64,000 bases of DNA from Aquilonibacter sp963820185 (GCA_963820185.1 CAWFYV010000003.1:248001-312000), one strand, 5' to 3'. Positions 33,812 to 43,551 are shown, counted from the first letter of the stretch. Notes: generated from the letters alone by a model not told the origin. Translations and numbers: made by a program.

Positions 33812-35790
33812 GTGCGGGTCTTCCGACGCCCATTCTGTGAGCGACCTTGCGAATGAGTCGAACGTTTGGTGGATAACTTGTGGACCCGCAGTGCACGAAG
33901 TGCCTGCTCGACGCTTGCGACCGGGACCAACTGCACTCCCGAGAGCGCAGCGTTCAATTCGCGTGAATTCTCCTTCGGCAAGAGCATCGCTCGCATGCCG
34001 GCCTGCCGTGCCGCATACAATTTTTCGACGACGCCGCCGACACCGCGCACTTTACCTTGGATCGACAGCTCGCCGGTGATTGCAACGTCTTGCGGCAACG
34101 GCGTCTTGGTCGTCGCCGAATAGAGCGCAAGGAAGATTGCTAACCCGGCCGAGGGTCCGTCGATATTTCCGCCGCCGACGATATTGATGTGCAGATCGAA
34201 ATCGGAGACATCGATGCCGGCCTGCGCGCGCAGCACACTCGTCGCGTTGAAGACCGAATCCTTGGCCATCGAACCGGCCGTGTCGTTGAAGCGAATCGTG
34301 CCCTTGCCCTCTTGCGCTGCTGCGAATGCGACCGCTTCGATTTCAATGATGCTGCCCAGATAATTGTGAACGCCAAGACCAAACGTCTTGCCGATCTCTC
34401 GTGCTGAGCGCGCGCGCACGAGGGTGTGCGGCACCAGCCGGCTCGTCTGGACGACGATATTAACATCGTCTTCGTCGATCGTGATCGGCGCGTTGCTGCG
34501 CTTGGGATCGACGCGATAGAGCGCTTGACTGTAGGCATCGGCGACGATTTGCACCGCCTTGCGTCCTTCGATCGTATACGAGGCAATCAACTGCGGTACG
34601 CCACGCGCAGCCTTCGCGCCCAAACGCTTGATCGCACCCTGTACGATCGACACGACTTGATGCTGCGTGAGCGGTGCGAAGAAAATCTCGGTCGCGCGCG
34701 AGCGAATCGCCGGATCGATCTCCTCAGGATCGCGCGTCGTGGCCCCGATCAAGACGAAGTCGGCCGGTGCGCCTTCTTTAAAGAGTCGTTTGACGTAGGC
34801 GGGTACGTTGGGCGCGGTCTCATCGTAGTAGGACGACTCGAAGGTGACGCGCTTGTCTTCCAGCACTTTGAGCAAGCGCGTCTGCAAGAGCGGATCGAGT
34901 TCGCCAATCTCGTCGATGAAGAGCACGCCGCCGTGCGCGCGTGTGACGAGGCCAAGCTTTGGTTCGGGAATGCCGGCCTCGGCGAATTCGCGGCGGCTTC
35001 CCTGATAGATCGGATCGTGGACGCTGCCGAGTAAGGGATTCGTGGTCTCGCGCGGGTCCCAGCGTAGCGTCGTGCCGCTGGTCTCGACGAACGGCGCATC
35101 CTTTGCAAATGGCGTATAGGCGCGCGATTTCGCGTGCTCGAGCACGAGGCGGGCAGCGGTCGTTTTCCCAACGCCCGGCGGCCCATAAAGAATCACGTGC
35201 TGCGGATAGGGCGAGCTGATCTTTGCGAGCAGCGCTTTGATCGCGCTCTCCTGTCCGACGATCTCCGCGAGGCGTTGCGGCCGCAGTTGCTGCAGCGCCG
35301 ACGCCGCGAGCGTGCGTTGCTCGAGTGCTTCGAGTTCCTCGAGTTTCGCTTGGGTCGCGGGCGTTTCCGGGCCGGCATCGTCGCGCAGCGCCTCGAGTTT
35401 GAGGTCGTGCAAGTACTCCTGATGCCGCAAGTTCATTTTCTCGGAGACCTTCTTGTCGATCGCCTCTCCCACGCTCTTGTGCGCGAGTAGATCGGCCATC
35501 GCTTCCTCGATCTCGGCGATCGCTCTGCGCTGCTGGGCGCGCGTCGTCGTGCGCTCGATCGTCGGGTCTTCGAAGACCAAACGGGCGAGCGCAGCGAGAC
35601 GATCCGAGAGATTTTGGGAGCGCAACATCTTCAGCGCTCCAACTTTACCAGCGCGCAGCACGAGCTTATCCTGCCCGATCGCCGCGGCCAGCATGGCGTA
35701 AAGCGCCGTAACGTAGCGGTTTAGCTCATCCTCAACGCCGTATTTGCGCCGCAGACGCGACGCATAGGTGCTGTCGGTAACGGCCGCCAC
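33808..35790 (-). CDS. lonC: Lon-family ATP-dependent protease, LonC type
   Basis: 660 residues. There is no N-terminal LAN domain. Instead, a helical region of about 170 residues precedes an AAA+ module with Walker A YGPPGVGKTT and Walker B L-F-I-D-E-I-G-E-L-D, interrupted by a long insert. The S16 protease domain follows, with the catalytic serine in D-G-P-S-A-G and the lysine in V-G-G-V-V-E-K-L-Y-A-A. This order fits LonC rather than LonA or LonB. The position between rplI and dnaB ties it to the ribosome/replication operon. The last 25 residues are basic and low in complexity. Confidence 0.87.
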   Translation of the reverse strand: MAAVTDSTYASRLRRKYGVEDELNRYVTALYAMLAAAIGQDKLVLRAGKVGALKMLRSQNLSDRLAALARLVFEDPTIERTTTRAQQRRAIAEIEEAMADLLAHKSVGEAIDKKVSEKMNLRHQEYLHDLKLEALRDDAGPETPATQAKLEELEALEQRTLAASALQQLRPQRLAEIVGQESAIKALLAKISSPYPQHVILYGPPGVGKTTAARLVLEHAKSRAYTPFAKDAPFVETSGTTLRWDPRETTNPLLGSVHDPIYQGSRREFAEAGIPEPKLGLVTRAHGGVLFIDEIGELDPLLQTRLLKVLEDKRVTFESSYYDETAPNVPAYVKRLFKEGAPADFVLIGATTRDPEEIDPAIRSRATEIFFAPLTQHQVVSIVQGAIKRLGAKAARGVPQLIASYTIEGRKAVQIVADAYSQALYRVDPKRSNAPITIDEDDVNIVVQTSRLVPHTLVRARSAREIGKTFGLGVHNYLGSIIEIEAVAFAAAQEGKGTIRFNDTAGSMAKDSVFNATSVLRAQAGIDVSDFDLHINIVGGGNIDGPSAGLAIFLALYSATTKTPLPQDVAITGELSIQGKVRGVGGVVEKLYAARQAGMRAMLLPKENSRELNAALSGVQLVPVASVEQALRALRVHKLSTKRSTHSQGRSQNGRRKTRT

Positions 35791-35799
35791 AGTGCAACC

Positions 35800-36246
35800 T
35801 TACGACGAGACGACGTTGATCGTCGCTTTCGCGACGACGTTGCGGTGCAACTTGATCTCGACCGGATAGGATCCAAGCGCCTTGATCTGGCTCTTGATCT
35901 CGATCTTGTGCTTGTCGACGTCGACCGCGAGTTTATTCAAAATCGCGCTCGCCACGTCGGCATTGGTTACGGCGCCGAAGAGCTTACCGTTTCCGCCGGC
36001 CTTGGCTTTGACGTCGAGCTGCGTGGTCTCGATCTTGGTAGCAAGTTCCTTGGCATCATCGAGCGTTTGCTGTTCGCGCTTTTCCTTCGCGCGCTTTTGA
36101 TCGGCGTGGACGGCGAGCGCGCCTTTGTTCGCCTCGGATACCAGGTTCCGCGGCAGCAGAAAGTTGCGCGCGTAACCCTCGGCGACGTCAACGACATCGC
36201 CTTTCTTCCCGAGCGCTTTGACATCGCTCAGAAGAATGACCTTCAT
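35800..36246 (-). CDS. rplI: 50S ribosomal protein L9
   Basis: 148 residues with the L9 start M-K-V-I-L-L-S-D-V-K-A-L-G-K-K-G-D-V-V-D-V-A-x-G-Y-A-R-N-F-L-L-P, the long connecting helix rich in Lys and Glu, and the C-terminal domain with G-K-L-F-G-A-V-T. It is nine bases ahead of lonC and 16 bases after rpsR. Confidence 0.96.
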   Translation of the reverse strand: MKVILLSDVKALGKKGDVVDVAEGYARNFLLPRNLVSEANKGALAVHADQKRAKEKREQQTLDDAKELATKIETTQLDVKAKAGGNGKLFGAVTNADVASAILNKLAVDVDKHKIEIKSQIKALGSYPVEIKLHRNVVAKATINVVSS

Positions 36247-36262
36247 GTGTTAGACCCCGTGG

Positions 36263-36514
36263 TTATTCGGAAACGTAAGGAAGAAACGCAATAACGCGCG
36301 CGCGCTTTACCGCGGTCGTCAACAAACGTTGATGCTTGGCGCAATTGCCCGAGATGCGTCGCGGAACAATCTTCCCGCGCTCGGACACATACTTTTTTAA
36401 ACGGTTGACATCGCGATAGCTGATGTCGATCGCCTTGTCGGCGCAGAAATTACACGATTTGCGCTTCGGGCGGCGATCTTTCACCGCGCGCTTCGTCTTG
36501 ATCTTGGGGGCCAC
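36263..36514 (-). CDS. rpsR: 30S ribosomal protein S18
   Basis: 83 residues, starting at GTG with AAAGGA in front. It contains C-N-F-C, I-D-Y-like D-I-S-Y-R-D-V-N-R-L-K-K-Y and G-K-I-V-P-R-R-I-S-G-N-C-A-K-H-Q-R, the S18 signature. The paired cysteines are kept. The usual upstream partners rpsF and ssb are not next to it; an ammonium transporter and porin unit is there instead. Confidence 0.96.
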   Translation of the reverse strand: MAPKIKTKRAVKDRRPKRKSCNFCADKAIDISYRDVNRLKKYVSERGKIVPRRISGNCAKHQRLLTTAVKRARVIAFLPYVSE

Positions 36515-36544
36515 TGCAGTTGTCCTTTCGACTAGGTGGTTGAA

Positions 36545-36567
36545 AACGCGGCGTCAAGCGCCGCGTT
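36545..36567 (-). terminator. Stem-loop between porin and rpsR
   Basis: A nine-base perfect stem AACGCGGCG / CGCCGCGTT closes a five-base loop and is followed on the minus strand by TTTTC. It probably ends the amt-porin transcript. Because it is only 30 bases from rpsR it could also be a leader structure. Confidence 0.55.
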
Positions 36568-36706
36568 CTAGCCAAGTGACCCGGCTGATCCGAGCCACTA
36601 CCGGTCACCGCGAGGGCGGCCGGACGGCACATCTTACCATGCCGGCCCCACTCGTCCAAGTGCCTATTTATACGAACGTACGTTCGCTGTAACCGCTGGC
36701 GGTCCT

Positions 36707-37906
36707 CTAACGCGTCACCCCGAGTTCGATGCCGAAGCGGTCTTGCTGTGTCCCAGGCCCTCGGGCCGAAGAGCGCCCCCGGTATGCCGCCGCGCACCGT
36801 CGTGTGGCCCACTCGACCCGGAGGATGCCGTTGCCCGAACTTATAGGTCGGCGTGAGGGTATACGTCGTCGCGCTGCTCCCGGGCCCGTAGAGCAGGAAG
36901 GCGTTCGGGCTCGGGTCGTGCGGCCGCGCCGTTGTACGCGTCTTCGACCCGAAAGCCGACCGAGAAGAGGCTCGAGAACGAGTACGAGCCGAGCAGCGAG
37001 ATGGCAAAGTCGGATGTCCTCTGCGTGTAGCCGAGAGGCGCCGAAGCCGGCGACGACACGAAGAACACGTAGGGCGAGAACTGCCACTTGCCGGCCGTGT
37101 GCGTGTAACAGAAATTGTATTCCGACTGGTTGGCCACGAACGACGTCGCATTGCCCTTCGTGTTCGCGCCCGGGTTCATCCCGACGAAGGTCAGCGATGT
37201 CGTGCTCGACGGCGCCCACGCGAGCGAATATTCGATCGTGTTGAGCGAGCCGCTGAAGAAGCCGTCGTTGTATTCCGCGGCAACGGTCCACGGGCCGTTG
37301 GTGTAGCCCGCGTGAAAGCCGCGGCTGAAGACGGGTTCGAGCGCCCACCCGAGACCGCGCTCGATGTTGACGTTCTGATAGGTGAATGCGCCTTCCGTTC
37401 CGAGCAGCGTGCCGAGTTGCCCCGCGTAAATCGTCACATGCGAATCGGGCGAAGTGTACGTGAGCTGCCATAGCGGCAAGAGCGTGAAGCAACTCGATGT
37501 TGGCGCAGGCTGCGCCGCCGTTCTGGCCCGAGTAGTTGTTGAAGGTCGGATTGAGTGACGCGCCCAGCGTCGGAAAGTTGTAGCCGCCGACGGTTGCGGA
37601 CGCTTTCCAATATCCCGACGTGTAGCTTGCGTTGACGAGCATATTGCTCATGTCCACGCGTGAGAAGCTATCGGCGCCCGTTGGCGTATCGAGCGCGCCG
37701 GTCGCGTTCGCGTTATTGGTTTGAAAGCCCATCACGGTAATCGCTCCGCCGTACGTCCCCGACGCAAACGGTGTCGCCGTCGGCGTGGGTGTCGGCGCAG
37801 GGGTTGAGGTAGCAGGCGGCGTCTGCTGTGCAGACGCCGCCTTGACTCCTCCGATCACGATCGCTGCGGCTGCGGCCGCAGCGATCGTTGCGTCGCGTAC
37901 CCTCAT
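36707..37906 (-). pseudogene. Outer-membrane beta-barrel (BBP2/OmpL-like) porin, frameshifted
   Basis: The N-terminus has a signal peptide ending A-S-A-Q-Q and a Pro/Thr linker. Alternating strands follow (G-G-A-I-T-V-M-G-F-Q, Y-T-S-G-Y-W-K-A-S-A-T-V-G-G-Y, F-H-A-G-Y-T-N-G-P-W-T-V-A-A-E-Y-N-D), and the C-terminus is D-R-F-G-I-E-L-G-V-T-R. This is the pattern of OmpL/BBP2 porins. The coding continues in three frames, changing near 37480, 36940 and 36840, so the gene as given cannot make the full protein. Its ATG overlaps the amt stop (ATGA). Conservation through every frame suggests sequencing error over decay. Confidence 0.7.
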
Positions 37907-39311
37907 GCGTGCGAACCGACGGGAGGTGGAATCGTACCGTTGGTCACGGGAATACCCGGGATCGGATCGATGCCGTGGATCGCGAGATCGCCCGAGACCA
38001 TGTCGTCCTGGGTCACGCGCAGCGGCACGATGAAGCTGATCACCTTGAGGATGATGAACGTGCCGATGATGTTGGTGACGATGATGAAGGCGCGCCGCTT
38101 CCGCTTGATGGATGAATTGCGTGGGGCCGCCGCCGTAGAACCAACCCGAGACGGTCACGGTGGCAGCGTTCTTTCCGGCCGCCGGATTGGCGACGTATTC
38201 GATCATGTTCGGATCGGCCAAGAGACCCACCATGAGGCCGCCGACCAAGCCCGCAACGCCGTGCGTGTGCAACACCGAGAACGTGTCGTCGACCTTCTTC
38301 ATGAACGAAAGCTTGCCGAGATAGTTCAGCGTAAGCCACGGAATGATCGTCACCGCGCCGACGGCGATTGCACCATAGCCGTTGACGTAACCGGCGCACG
38401 GCGTGATCGCGACAAGGCCGGCGATCATGCCGTTGATCATCGAAACCGCGTTGGGTTTGCCGGTTGCGAACATATCCGCGACGAGCCACACCAGCAGCGC
38501 CGTTGCCGTCGCGATGTTGGTGTTGAGCACGGCCGCGCCGGCATCGGCATTGGCGAAATATGGGTCGCCGCCGTTGAAGCCGTTCCAGCCGAGCCACAGA
38601 ATGCCCGCGCCGGCAAAAGCCATGATCAGGTTGTTCGGTTCGAAATCGCGTTGATCGGCGAGCAAACGCGGACCGACAACCGCAGCCGCGACGAATCCCG
38701 AAACACCAGCCGCAAGATGAATCACGTAACCGCCGGAGTAATCGACGGCACCGAGTTGCGCGAGCCAACCGCCGCCCCACAGCGAGAATGCGCCGATCGA
38801 GTACACGATCAAACTCCACACCGGCACGAAGATCATCCACGCCTTGAAGTTCATGCGTCCGAAAACCGAACCCGCGATCAAGATCGGCGTGATCGCCGCG
38901 AAGACGAATTGGAAATAGATCATCGCCGAGCCCGGGAAATGGAGCTCGGGCATACCGCTCGCTGCGAGCGGCACGACCGATTGTCCGATCTCGAAGAACG
39001 GCGAGAGCGCGGGACCTGGAATGCCGACAAGCGCCGAGAGAATTCCCGGACCGAGCTTTGCCGGATTGCCGAAGCTCATGTTGTAGCCGAGCAGCGACCA
39101 GCTCAAGAGCACGACGGCGAAGGCGTAAAACACCATGACCGCCGAGTTGAGCGCCCATTTCTTCTTTACGAGCCCGCGCATAGAGAATCGCAAGGCCCGG
39201 AATGCTTTGCATGCCGACGAAGGTGGCAGCGGTAAGTTGCCACGCGGTGTCGCCGGAATTCAGCCACTTCGGGGCTTCCAAATACGGATTGACGTCAGCT
39301 AATACAAACAC
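37903..39311 (-). pseudogene. amt: Ammonium transporter, frameshifted
   Basis: An Amt/MEP/Rh channel of about 465 residues. After N-terminal D-T-A-W-Q-L-T-A-A-T-F-V-G-M-Q-S-I-P-G-L-A-I-L-Y the frame changes near 39180 to V-K-K-K-W-A-L-N-S-A-V-M-V. Family marks follow: D-Y-S-G-G-Y-V-I-H-L-A-A-G, G-W-N-G-F-N-G-G, and V-L-H-T-H-G-V-A-G-L-V-G-G with the pore histidine. A second shift near 38125 leads to R-A-F-I-I-V-T-N-I-I-G-T-F and the cytoplasmic tail (VTQDDMVSGDLAIHG). Only two single-base changes are needed for a complete gene. Next to glnA, it imports ammonium for assimilation. Confidence 0.85.
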
Positions 39312-39389
39312 GACCCAAACCTCAAAGGCAATGAGCGAAGATACATACTATCGTAGGGAGTGGGTCGTCCAGATACACTGGACAATAGA

Positions 39390-39423
39390 TAAAAGAAAAG
39401 ACCGCCGGATTAACCGGCGGTCC
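39390..39423 (-). terminator. Terminator of glnA
   Basis: The perfect stem GACCGCCGG / CCGGCGGTC around ATTAA is followed on the minus strand by TTTTCTTTT. It lies about ten bases after the glnA stop, and the region beyond it (39312-39389) should hold the amt promoter. Confidence 0.85.
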
Positions 39424-39431
39424 ACGCTAAC

Positions 39432-40859
39432 TTAGAACTGGTTCCAGAGATACTGGTTGTACACTTCGTGGTGGAACTGCACCTCGGGCGCCTTCACGAA
39501 GGTGCCGAGCGCGCGCGGGCAGCGGTCCGCGGCGACCTGCTTGAGCTCGGCGTAGCGCTCCTTGACGTCGTCGCCAAGCATCGCGCTGGTCCACTTCGAA
39601 TTCCGGAACGCGGTAAGCGCGTCGTAGATGTTGTCGGGGAGGTAGCGTTCGGCTTGCCGCAGGTTGGGCGTGTCGGCTGTCGCGCCTTCGAGCCCGGTCT
39701 TGAACACCGCGAGCATCACCATGTACGGATTTGCGTCGGGCGCGACCGAGCGCACCTCGACGCGCACGCTTCGCTCGTTGCCGATGGGAAAACGAATCAT
39801 CGAACCGCGGTCGACCGCCGAAGCCTTGATTTGATTGGGTGCTTCGAAGTGCGGATCGAGACGGCGATACGCGTTGACTGACGCGTTGAGCATCAAGCAA
39901 ATGTCGAGGCCCGAACTCAAGATACGATCGGTGAACTGCAACGCGAGGCTGCTCAGGTTCTCTTGTCCGCTCGGGTCCCAGAAGAGGTTCTTCCCGTCCT
40001 TGCTTACCGAGACGTTGGTGTGCATGCCGTTGCCGTTGACGCCGACGACCGGCTTGGGCAAGAAGCTTGCCGTCATGCCCATCTGCGTTGCGACTTGGCG
40101 GCAGATCAGCTTGTAGAGCGCGATGCGATCGGCAGCGGCGACCACGTCGCCGTAGTTGTAGTTGATCTCAAACTGCGAGGGCGCAACCTCCGGGTGGTCT
40201 TTCTCGTTCTCAAAGCCCATCGCGCGTTGAACTTCGGCGACCGTGTCGATGAACGTCCGCAGCGGATCGCCCGGCAGCGACTTGTAATAGCCGCCGGTGT
40301 TGACGTACTCGAATTCGTCGGTTTGATAGAAGCGCTGCTCCGCATCGACGCCGCCGAAGAGGAAGCCCTCGATCTCGTTGGCCGCATTGAGCGTATAGCC
40401 GTTCTTCGCAAACTGATCGTTCGCGAATTGCTTGAGCACCCCGCGAATGTCCGCGGTGAACTGCGAACCGTCGCGATTGAGCACGTCGCCGAACACGAGC
40501 ACCTTGCCGGGCCCGAAGACGTCAGCCGGCGCCCAATAAAAGGAAGCCCAGTCACAGACGAGGCGCAGGTCGCTTTCCCGCTGCGCCGTGAATCCGCGAA
40601 TCGAAGAGCCGTCAAAGGTCAGATTGTCATGCGACTTGAGCAAGAATTTCTTGTCGTAGTCGAGCATGTGCAGCCGGCCCTCGAGATCGGAGAAGAGCAG
40701 GGTGACGGCCTTGATGCGTTTCTCTTTTTCCAGGTAACTCAGCCGGTCTTGCTGGATCCGCTCGGGCGGTACGCGATCCTTGCGCTGCGCCTTGGCAGCC
40801 AGGTTGAGTTCCTCGAGCTCGGTGTAGGACAGCTCGAGAAAATCACGCATTTCCGGCAT
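39432..40859 (-). CDS. glnA: Glutamine synthetase type I
   Basis: 475 residues. N-terminal beta-grasp: L-T-F-D-G-S-S-I-R-G-F. Catalytic domain: N-E-I-E-G-F-L-F, ammonia-site V-A-P-S-Q-F-E-I-N-Y, V-N-G-N-G-M-H-T-N-V-S-V, N-A-S-V-N-A-Y-R-R-L and R-S-V-R-V-E-V-R. An extra helical stretch of about 45 residues precedes the usual start. It joins glutamate and ammonia to glutamine in the cytosol. The gene is next to amt and points the same way, separated by a strong terminator, so the two are neighbours in function but separate transcripts. Confidence 0.94.
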   Translation of the reverse strand: MPEMRDFLELSYTELEELNLAAKAQRKDRVPPERIQQDRLSYLEKEKRIKAVTLLFSDLEGRLHMLDYDKKFLLKSHDNLTFDGSSIRGFTAQRESDLRLVCDWASFYWAPADVFGPGKVLVFGDVLNRDGSQFTADIRGVLKQFANDQFAKNGYTLNAANEIEGFLFGGVDAEQRFYQTDEFEYVNTGGYYKSLPGDPLRTFIDTVAEVQRAMGFENEKDHPEVAPSQFEINYNYGDVVAAADRIALYKLICRQVATQMGMTASFLPKPVVGVNGNGMHTNVSVSKDGKNLFWDPSGQENLSSLALQFTDRILSSGLDICLMLNASVNAYRRLDPHFEAPNQIKASAVDRGSMIRFPIGNERSVRVEVRSVAPDANPYMVMLAVFKTGLEGATADTPNLRQAERYLPDNIYDALTAFRNSKWTSAMLGDDVKERYAELKQVAADRCPRALGTFVKAPEVQFHHEVYNQYLWNQF

Positions 40860-40970
40860 TCTTCATCTCCTTAAGCGTTCGCAACGTCCCATCTGCGGGG
40901 GGACGACTGGCACGACGGTTACACAATGCGAAGGCGGGACCTTTGTCCATTTGGCTAATTATCCCCCAGC

Positions 40971-42224
40971 ATGGAATCTGTCGTCACCAGTCGGCCGGCG
41001 CTCGAGTTCATCCTCGCCCCGCGCACTACCGCCGAGTTCTTCCAGCAGCACTTTGAGAAGCTGCCCCTACACGTCGAGCGCAACGATCCGGCCTACTTCG
41101 CCGACGTCTACGGCGTCGCTGACGTCGAGGATTCACTGGTCGTCGGTGCGCGCGAACCTGAGAACTTCGCGCTGGTCAAGGCCGGCAGCCCGGATGTCGC
41201 CGAAGACGACTTCACCTACGAGCGCCCGAGCGTCCGCTGGCGGCTGACCGGCAAGGGCCCGCGCCGCTGGATCGACGCGCGCAAGGTCGTCTCGTACTTC
41301 GCCGACGGCTACACGCTAATCATTAAGGACGCTGCGCTCTTTAGCGCGCGACTGCAGCGCTTCTGCAACCACTTGCAGCGCGACCTTATGGCCTTCGCCC
41401 AACCCAACATCTACTTCACGCCACCTGCGGCGCAAGGCTTCCAGGTCCACCACGACACGCACGACACGCTGACCGCGCAGATCGCCGGCGAAAAGACCTG
41501 GCGCATCTACGAACCGATCATCCAGCTTCCTTTAGAGTCGCAGCCGTTCCACAGCGGCACAAAAGTCGAGGGGCTCAAGCTGCTCGACGAAGTGCATCTG
41601 CGCGCGGGGGACACGCTGTACATGCCGCGCGGCTTTCCGCACGAAGCCAAGACCTCGGATACCCTCTCGCTGCACTGCACCTTTGCGCTCGCGCCGGTGC
41701 GCGTCACCGACGTGATGGATTTGGCGCTGCGCATCGCCGGCGACCAGGACGTTGAACTGCGCCACGCGCTGCCGCCCGCGGTGCTCGCGCGCGAAGATCT
41801 CGCTACGCGCCTGGGCGAGTTCTTTGAATCGCGCTTGGCGCAGACGTTTGAGACGCCGCGCATGCAAGTCGCCGTCGACATTGCGCTCAACGAGCTCTTC
41901 CGGCTCACCCGTCCCAACGCCAACGGCGCATTCGACCAAGCCTTGCACACCTTCGACATCAAGCCGTCGACGCGCGTGCGCATAGACGAAACCGTGCCGT
42001 ACGTCGTGCGTCAACGCGGCGACGGCATCGAATTGTTGGTCGCGGGCAAAGTCGTCGCGTTTCCGCCGGTCTGCAGACCCGCCTTCGAGCGTCTTCAGCG
42101 CGGTCCAACCACGGCGCACGAGATGGATCCGTCGCTTTCGCCCGAGCACCGCGCGCTGCTCATCAAGCTGCTCGTACTCGAAGGTCTGGTTGTAATCGAC
42201 GACTACTCTTCGCCGTCGAAATAG
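40971..42224 (+). CDS. JmjC/cupin-type 2-oxoglutarate-dependent oxygenase (YcfD/RoxA-like)
   Basis: 417 residues. The iron site is visible as F-Q-V-H-H-D-T-H-D (H-x-D) and a distal His in M-P-R-G-F-P-H-E-A. Y-F-T-P-P-A-A-Q-G-F and G-D-T-L-Y-M-P-R-G are common in the cupin_4 family that hydroxylates ribosomal proteins such as uL16. A winged-helix-like C-terminal half follows. Substrate is inferred from family only. Its last 22 bases overlap the convergent cupin gene. Confidence 0.85.
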   Translation: MESVVTSRPALEFILAPRTTAEFFQQHFEKLPLHVERNDPAYFADVYGVADVEDSLVVGAREPENFALVKAGSPDVAEDDFTYERPSVRWRLTGKGPRRWIDARKVVSYFADGYTLIIKDAALFSARLQRFCNHLQRDLMAFAQPNIYFTPPAAQGFQVHHDTHDTLTAQIAGEKTWRIYEPIIQLPLESQPFHSGTKVEGLKLLDEVHLRAGDTLYMPRGFPHEAKTSDTLSLHCTFALAPVRVTDVMDLALRIAGDQDVELRHALPPAVLAREDLATRLGEFFESRLAQTFETPRMQVAVDIALNELFRLTRPNANGAFDQALHTFDIKPSTRVRIDETVPYVVRQRGDGIELLVAGKVVAFPPVCRPAFERLQRGPTTAHEMDPSLSPEHRALLIKLLVLEGLVVIDDYSSPSK

Positions 42225-42687
42225 TCGAGCGGCTCGCCGCGTATGAACGTGCGCTCCGGCTCGCGCACGCCATATTTTTTGCTGTCCGGGTAGTACCACG
42301 ACTCGCCGATCGGGTTGTCCGCAATGCACATGACGACGAGCTCTTCGGTATCGCCGCCGAAGATCTGGTGCGCTTCACCCGGCTTAAAGAGGAACGCGTC
42401 GCCCGTTTCAATCTGCGTTCATTCCCGTGTCATCGCGCACGATGCCGCGTCCCGAAAGCACGTAATAGAATTCCCACTGCGCACTATGTGAATGGTATGG
42501 GCCGTATGAGTTTGCCCGGGCGGAATGCGTTGGATCTCGACATCGAACGGGATGGCGTTCGAGCAGATCGGTAGATCGGGCTTGCGGCCCAGCGCAATCG
42601 AAATCTCGTTTGCCCTAGCCACCAATCGTCGCTTCGGGCGACCAAGTATTCGTCTTCTGGAACGTCGTTGATGTTGATCTTGCGCAT
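42203..42687 (-). pseudogene. Small cupin-domain protein, frameshifted
   Basis: From ATG 42687 the protein reads M-R-K-I-N-I-N-D-V-P-E-D-E-Y, then shifts near 42620 to A-N-E-I-S-I-A-L-G-R-K-P and P-P-G-Q-T-H-T-A-H. It shifts again near 42490 to Q-W-E-F-Y-Y-V-L-S-G-R-G and near 42420 to G-D-A-F-L-F-K-P-G-E-A-H-Q-I. The two cupin motifs (G-x5-H-x-H-like, and P-x-G-x-x-H) are therefore split over four frames. About 160 residues in all. The metal enzyme or storage function is unknown. Confidence 0.7.
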
Positions 42688-42792
42688 GAACGAGACTTCG
42701 CTACGGCAAGAACGTCAACCCCGCGCCGCGTACAAGGTGACCTTCGACTACGCCGACGGCATCTTGTTCTTACGCGACAATATCTGAGGACG

Positions 42793-43065
42793 TTAGGTCT
42801 TCGCGAATCGGAGCTTGGAACGTTCGCGCGCTTTGCGCGCCTCGTCCTCACGATTGCGTGGCGGCGCGTTCGTTACCAGCGCATGGAGCAACTCGTGTGC
42901 AGCCTCGGTGACGCGATCGACCGCCCGGTCGAAGGCCGCCTCGTTCGCTTTCGAGGGATGCGTGAAGCCGCTGAGCTTGCGCACGAATTGCACTGCAGAT
43001 GCATGGATTTCGTCGTGCGAAGCCGGCGGCGCAAAGTTGTGGAGGGTCTTGATATTCCGGCACAT
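42793..43065 (-). CDS. DUF2277 family protein
   Basis: 90 residues from MCRNIKTLHNFAPPA, exactly the family start I remember for DUF2277. A-V-Q-F-V-R-K-L-S-G-F-T-H-P-S-K-A-N-E-A-A-F and L-V-T-N-A-P-P-R-N-R-E follow. Function is unknown; the pattern is well conserved in many bacterial phyla. I start at the Met of the M-C-R-N-I motif, not at the ATG 39 bases before it. Confidence 0.85.
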   Translation of the reverse strand: MCRNIKTLHNFAPPASHDEIHASAVQFVRKLSGFTHPSKANEAAFDRAVDRVTEAAHELLHALVTNAPPRNREDEARKARERSKLRFAKT

Positions 43066-43133
43066 GGCCCCAGTATACAGTAGATTCCAAGGCTGGGAGC
43101 GCACGCTAGAGTCCGTATTTGCGGGAGGACATC

Positions 43134-43512
43134 GTGCAACGTACTTCTGTCATCGGTGAGGTCTTCGGCTATCTGGTTTGCCTGCTCGCCGTGGTCATCT
43201 TCTTTATAAGCGTCGCCGGGGTCGTCAACGGCGCATTCCGCGTCGTCAATCCCGACCGCCGGACCGCGCGTCATCGGCGCACGGATGCTTGGCGGCCCTT
43301 GGCGCCCCAGGCCCCCGATGGCCGCGCCCCCCGAAGCTTCCCGGGCCCGCCGGACGTTACCACGATGCGCGCAAATTTCGTGGCCGATGCACGGTTCGAC
43401 GCAGTGCGGCGGCTGGTACTCGCCATCGTAATGTTCGACCCTCTCGATTGTGGTCTTTCGGCGCGCGTTTGCGTGGGTGAATCCGAAGCAAGCCAGCGGA
43501 GGGGGAACCTAG
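43134..43512 (+). pseudogene. Small membrane protein, frameshifted
   Basis: A GTG with GGAGG six bases before it starts a protein whose first part is one membrane helix (YLVCLLAVVIFFISVAGVV) followed by N-G-A-F-R-V-V-N-P. After that the protein pattern moves through other frames: T-A-G-P-R-V-I-G-A-R-M, then F-V-A-D-A-R-F-D-A-V-R-R-L-V-L-A-I-V, and finally V-V-F-R-R-A-F-A-W-V-N-P-K-Q-A-S-G ending at TAG 43510. At least three single-base changes are needed. It is probably a two-helix inner-membrane protein; the function is not known. Confidence 0.5.
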
Positions 43513-43551
43513 ACCCGAGCGCCAATGCTCCCCGCCCTGGAGGTGCCATCG

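Noticed and set aside
37940..39235. Long plus-strand open frame opposite the ammonium transporter
   Set aside because: It is Arg/Asp/His-rich antisense sequence of a high-GC coding region and has no domain; amt motifs on the other strand are unambiguous. The same applies to long antisense frames at 1092-2141, 16342-17103, 17778-18926 and 24885-25985.
42686..42787. A 33-codon plus-strand frame ending in Y-A-D-G-I-L-F-L-R-D-N-I
   Set aside because: Too short, no ribosome site, lies between two minus-strand genes; the protein-like tail might be a remnant but cannot be supported.
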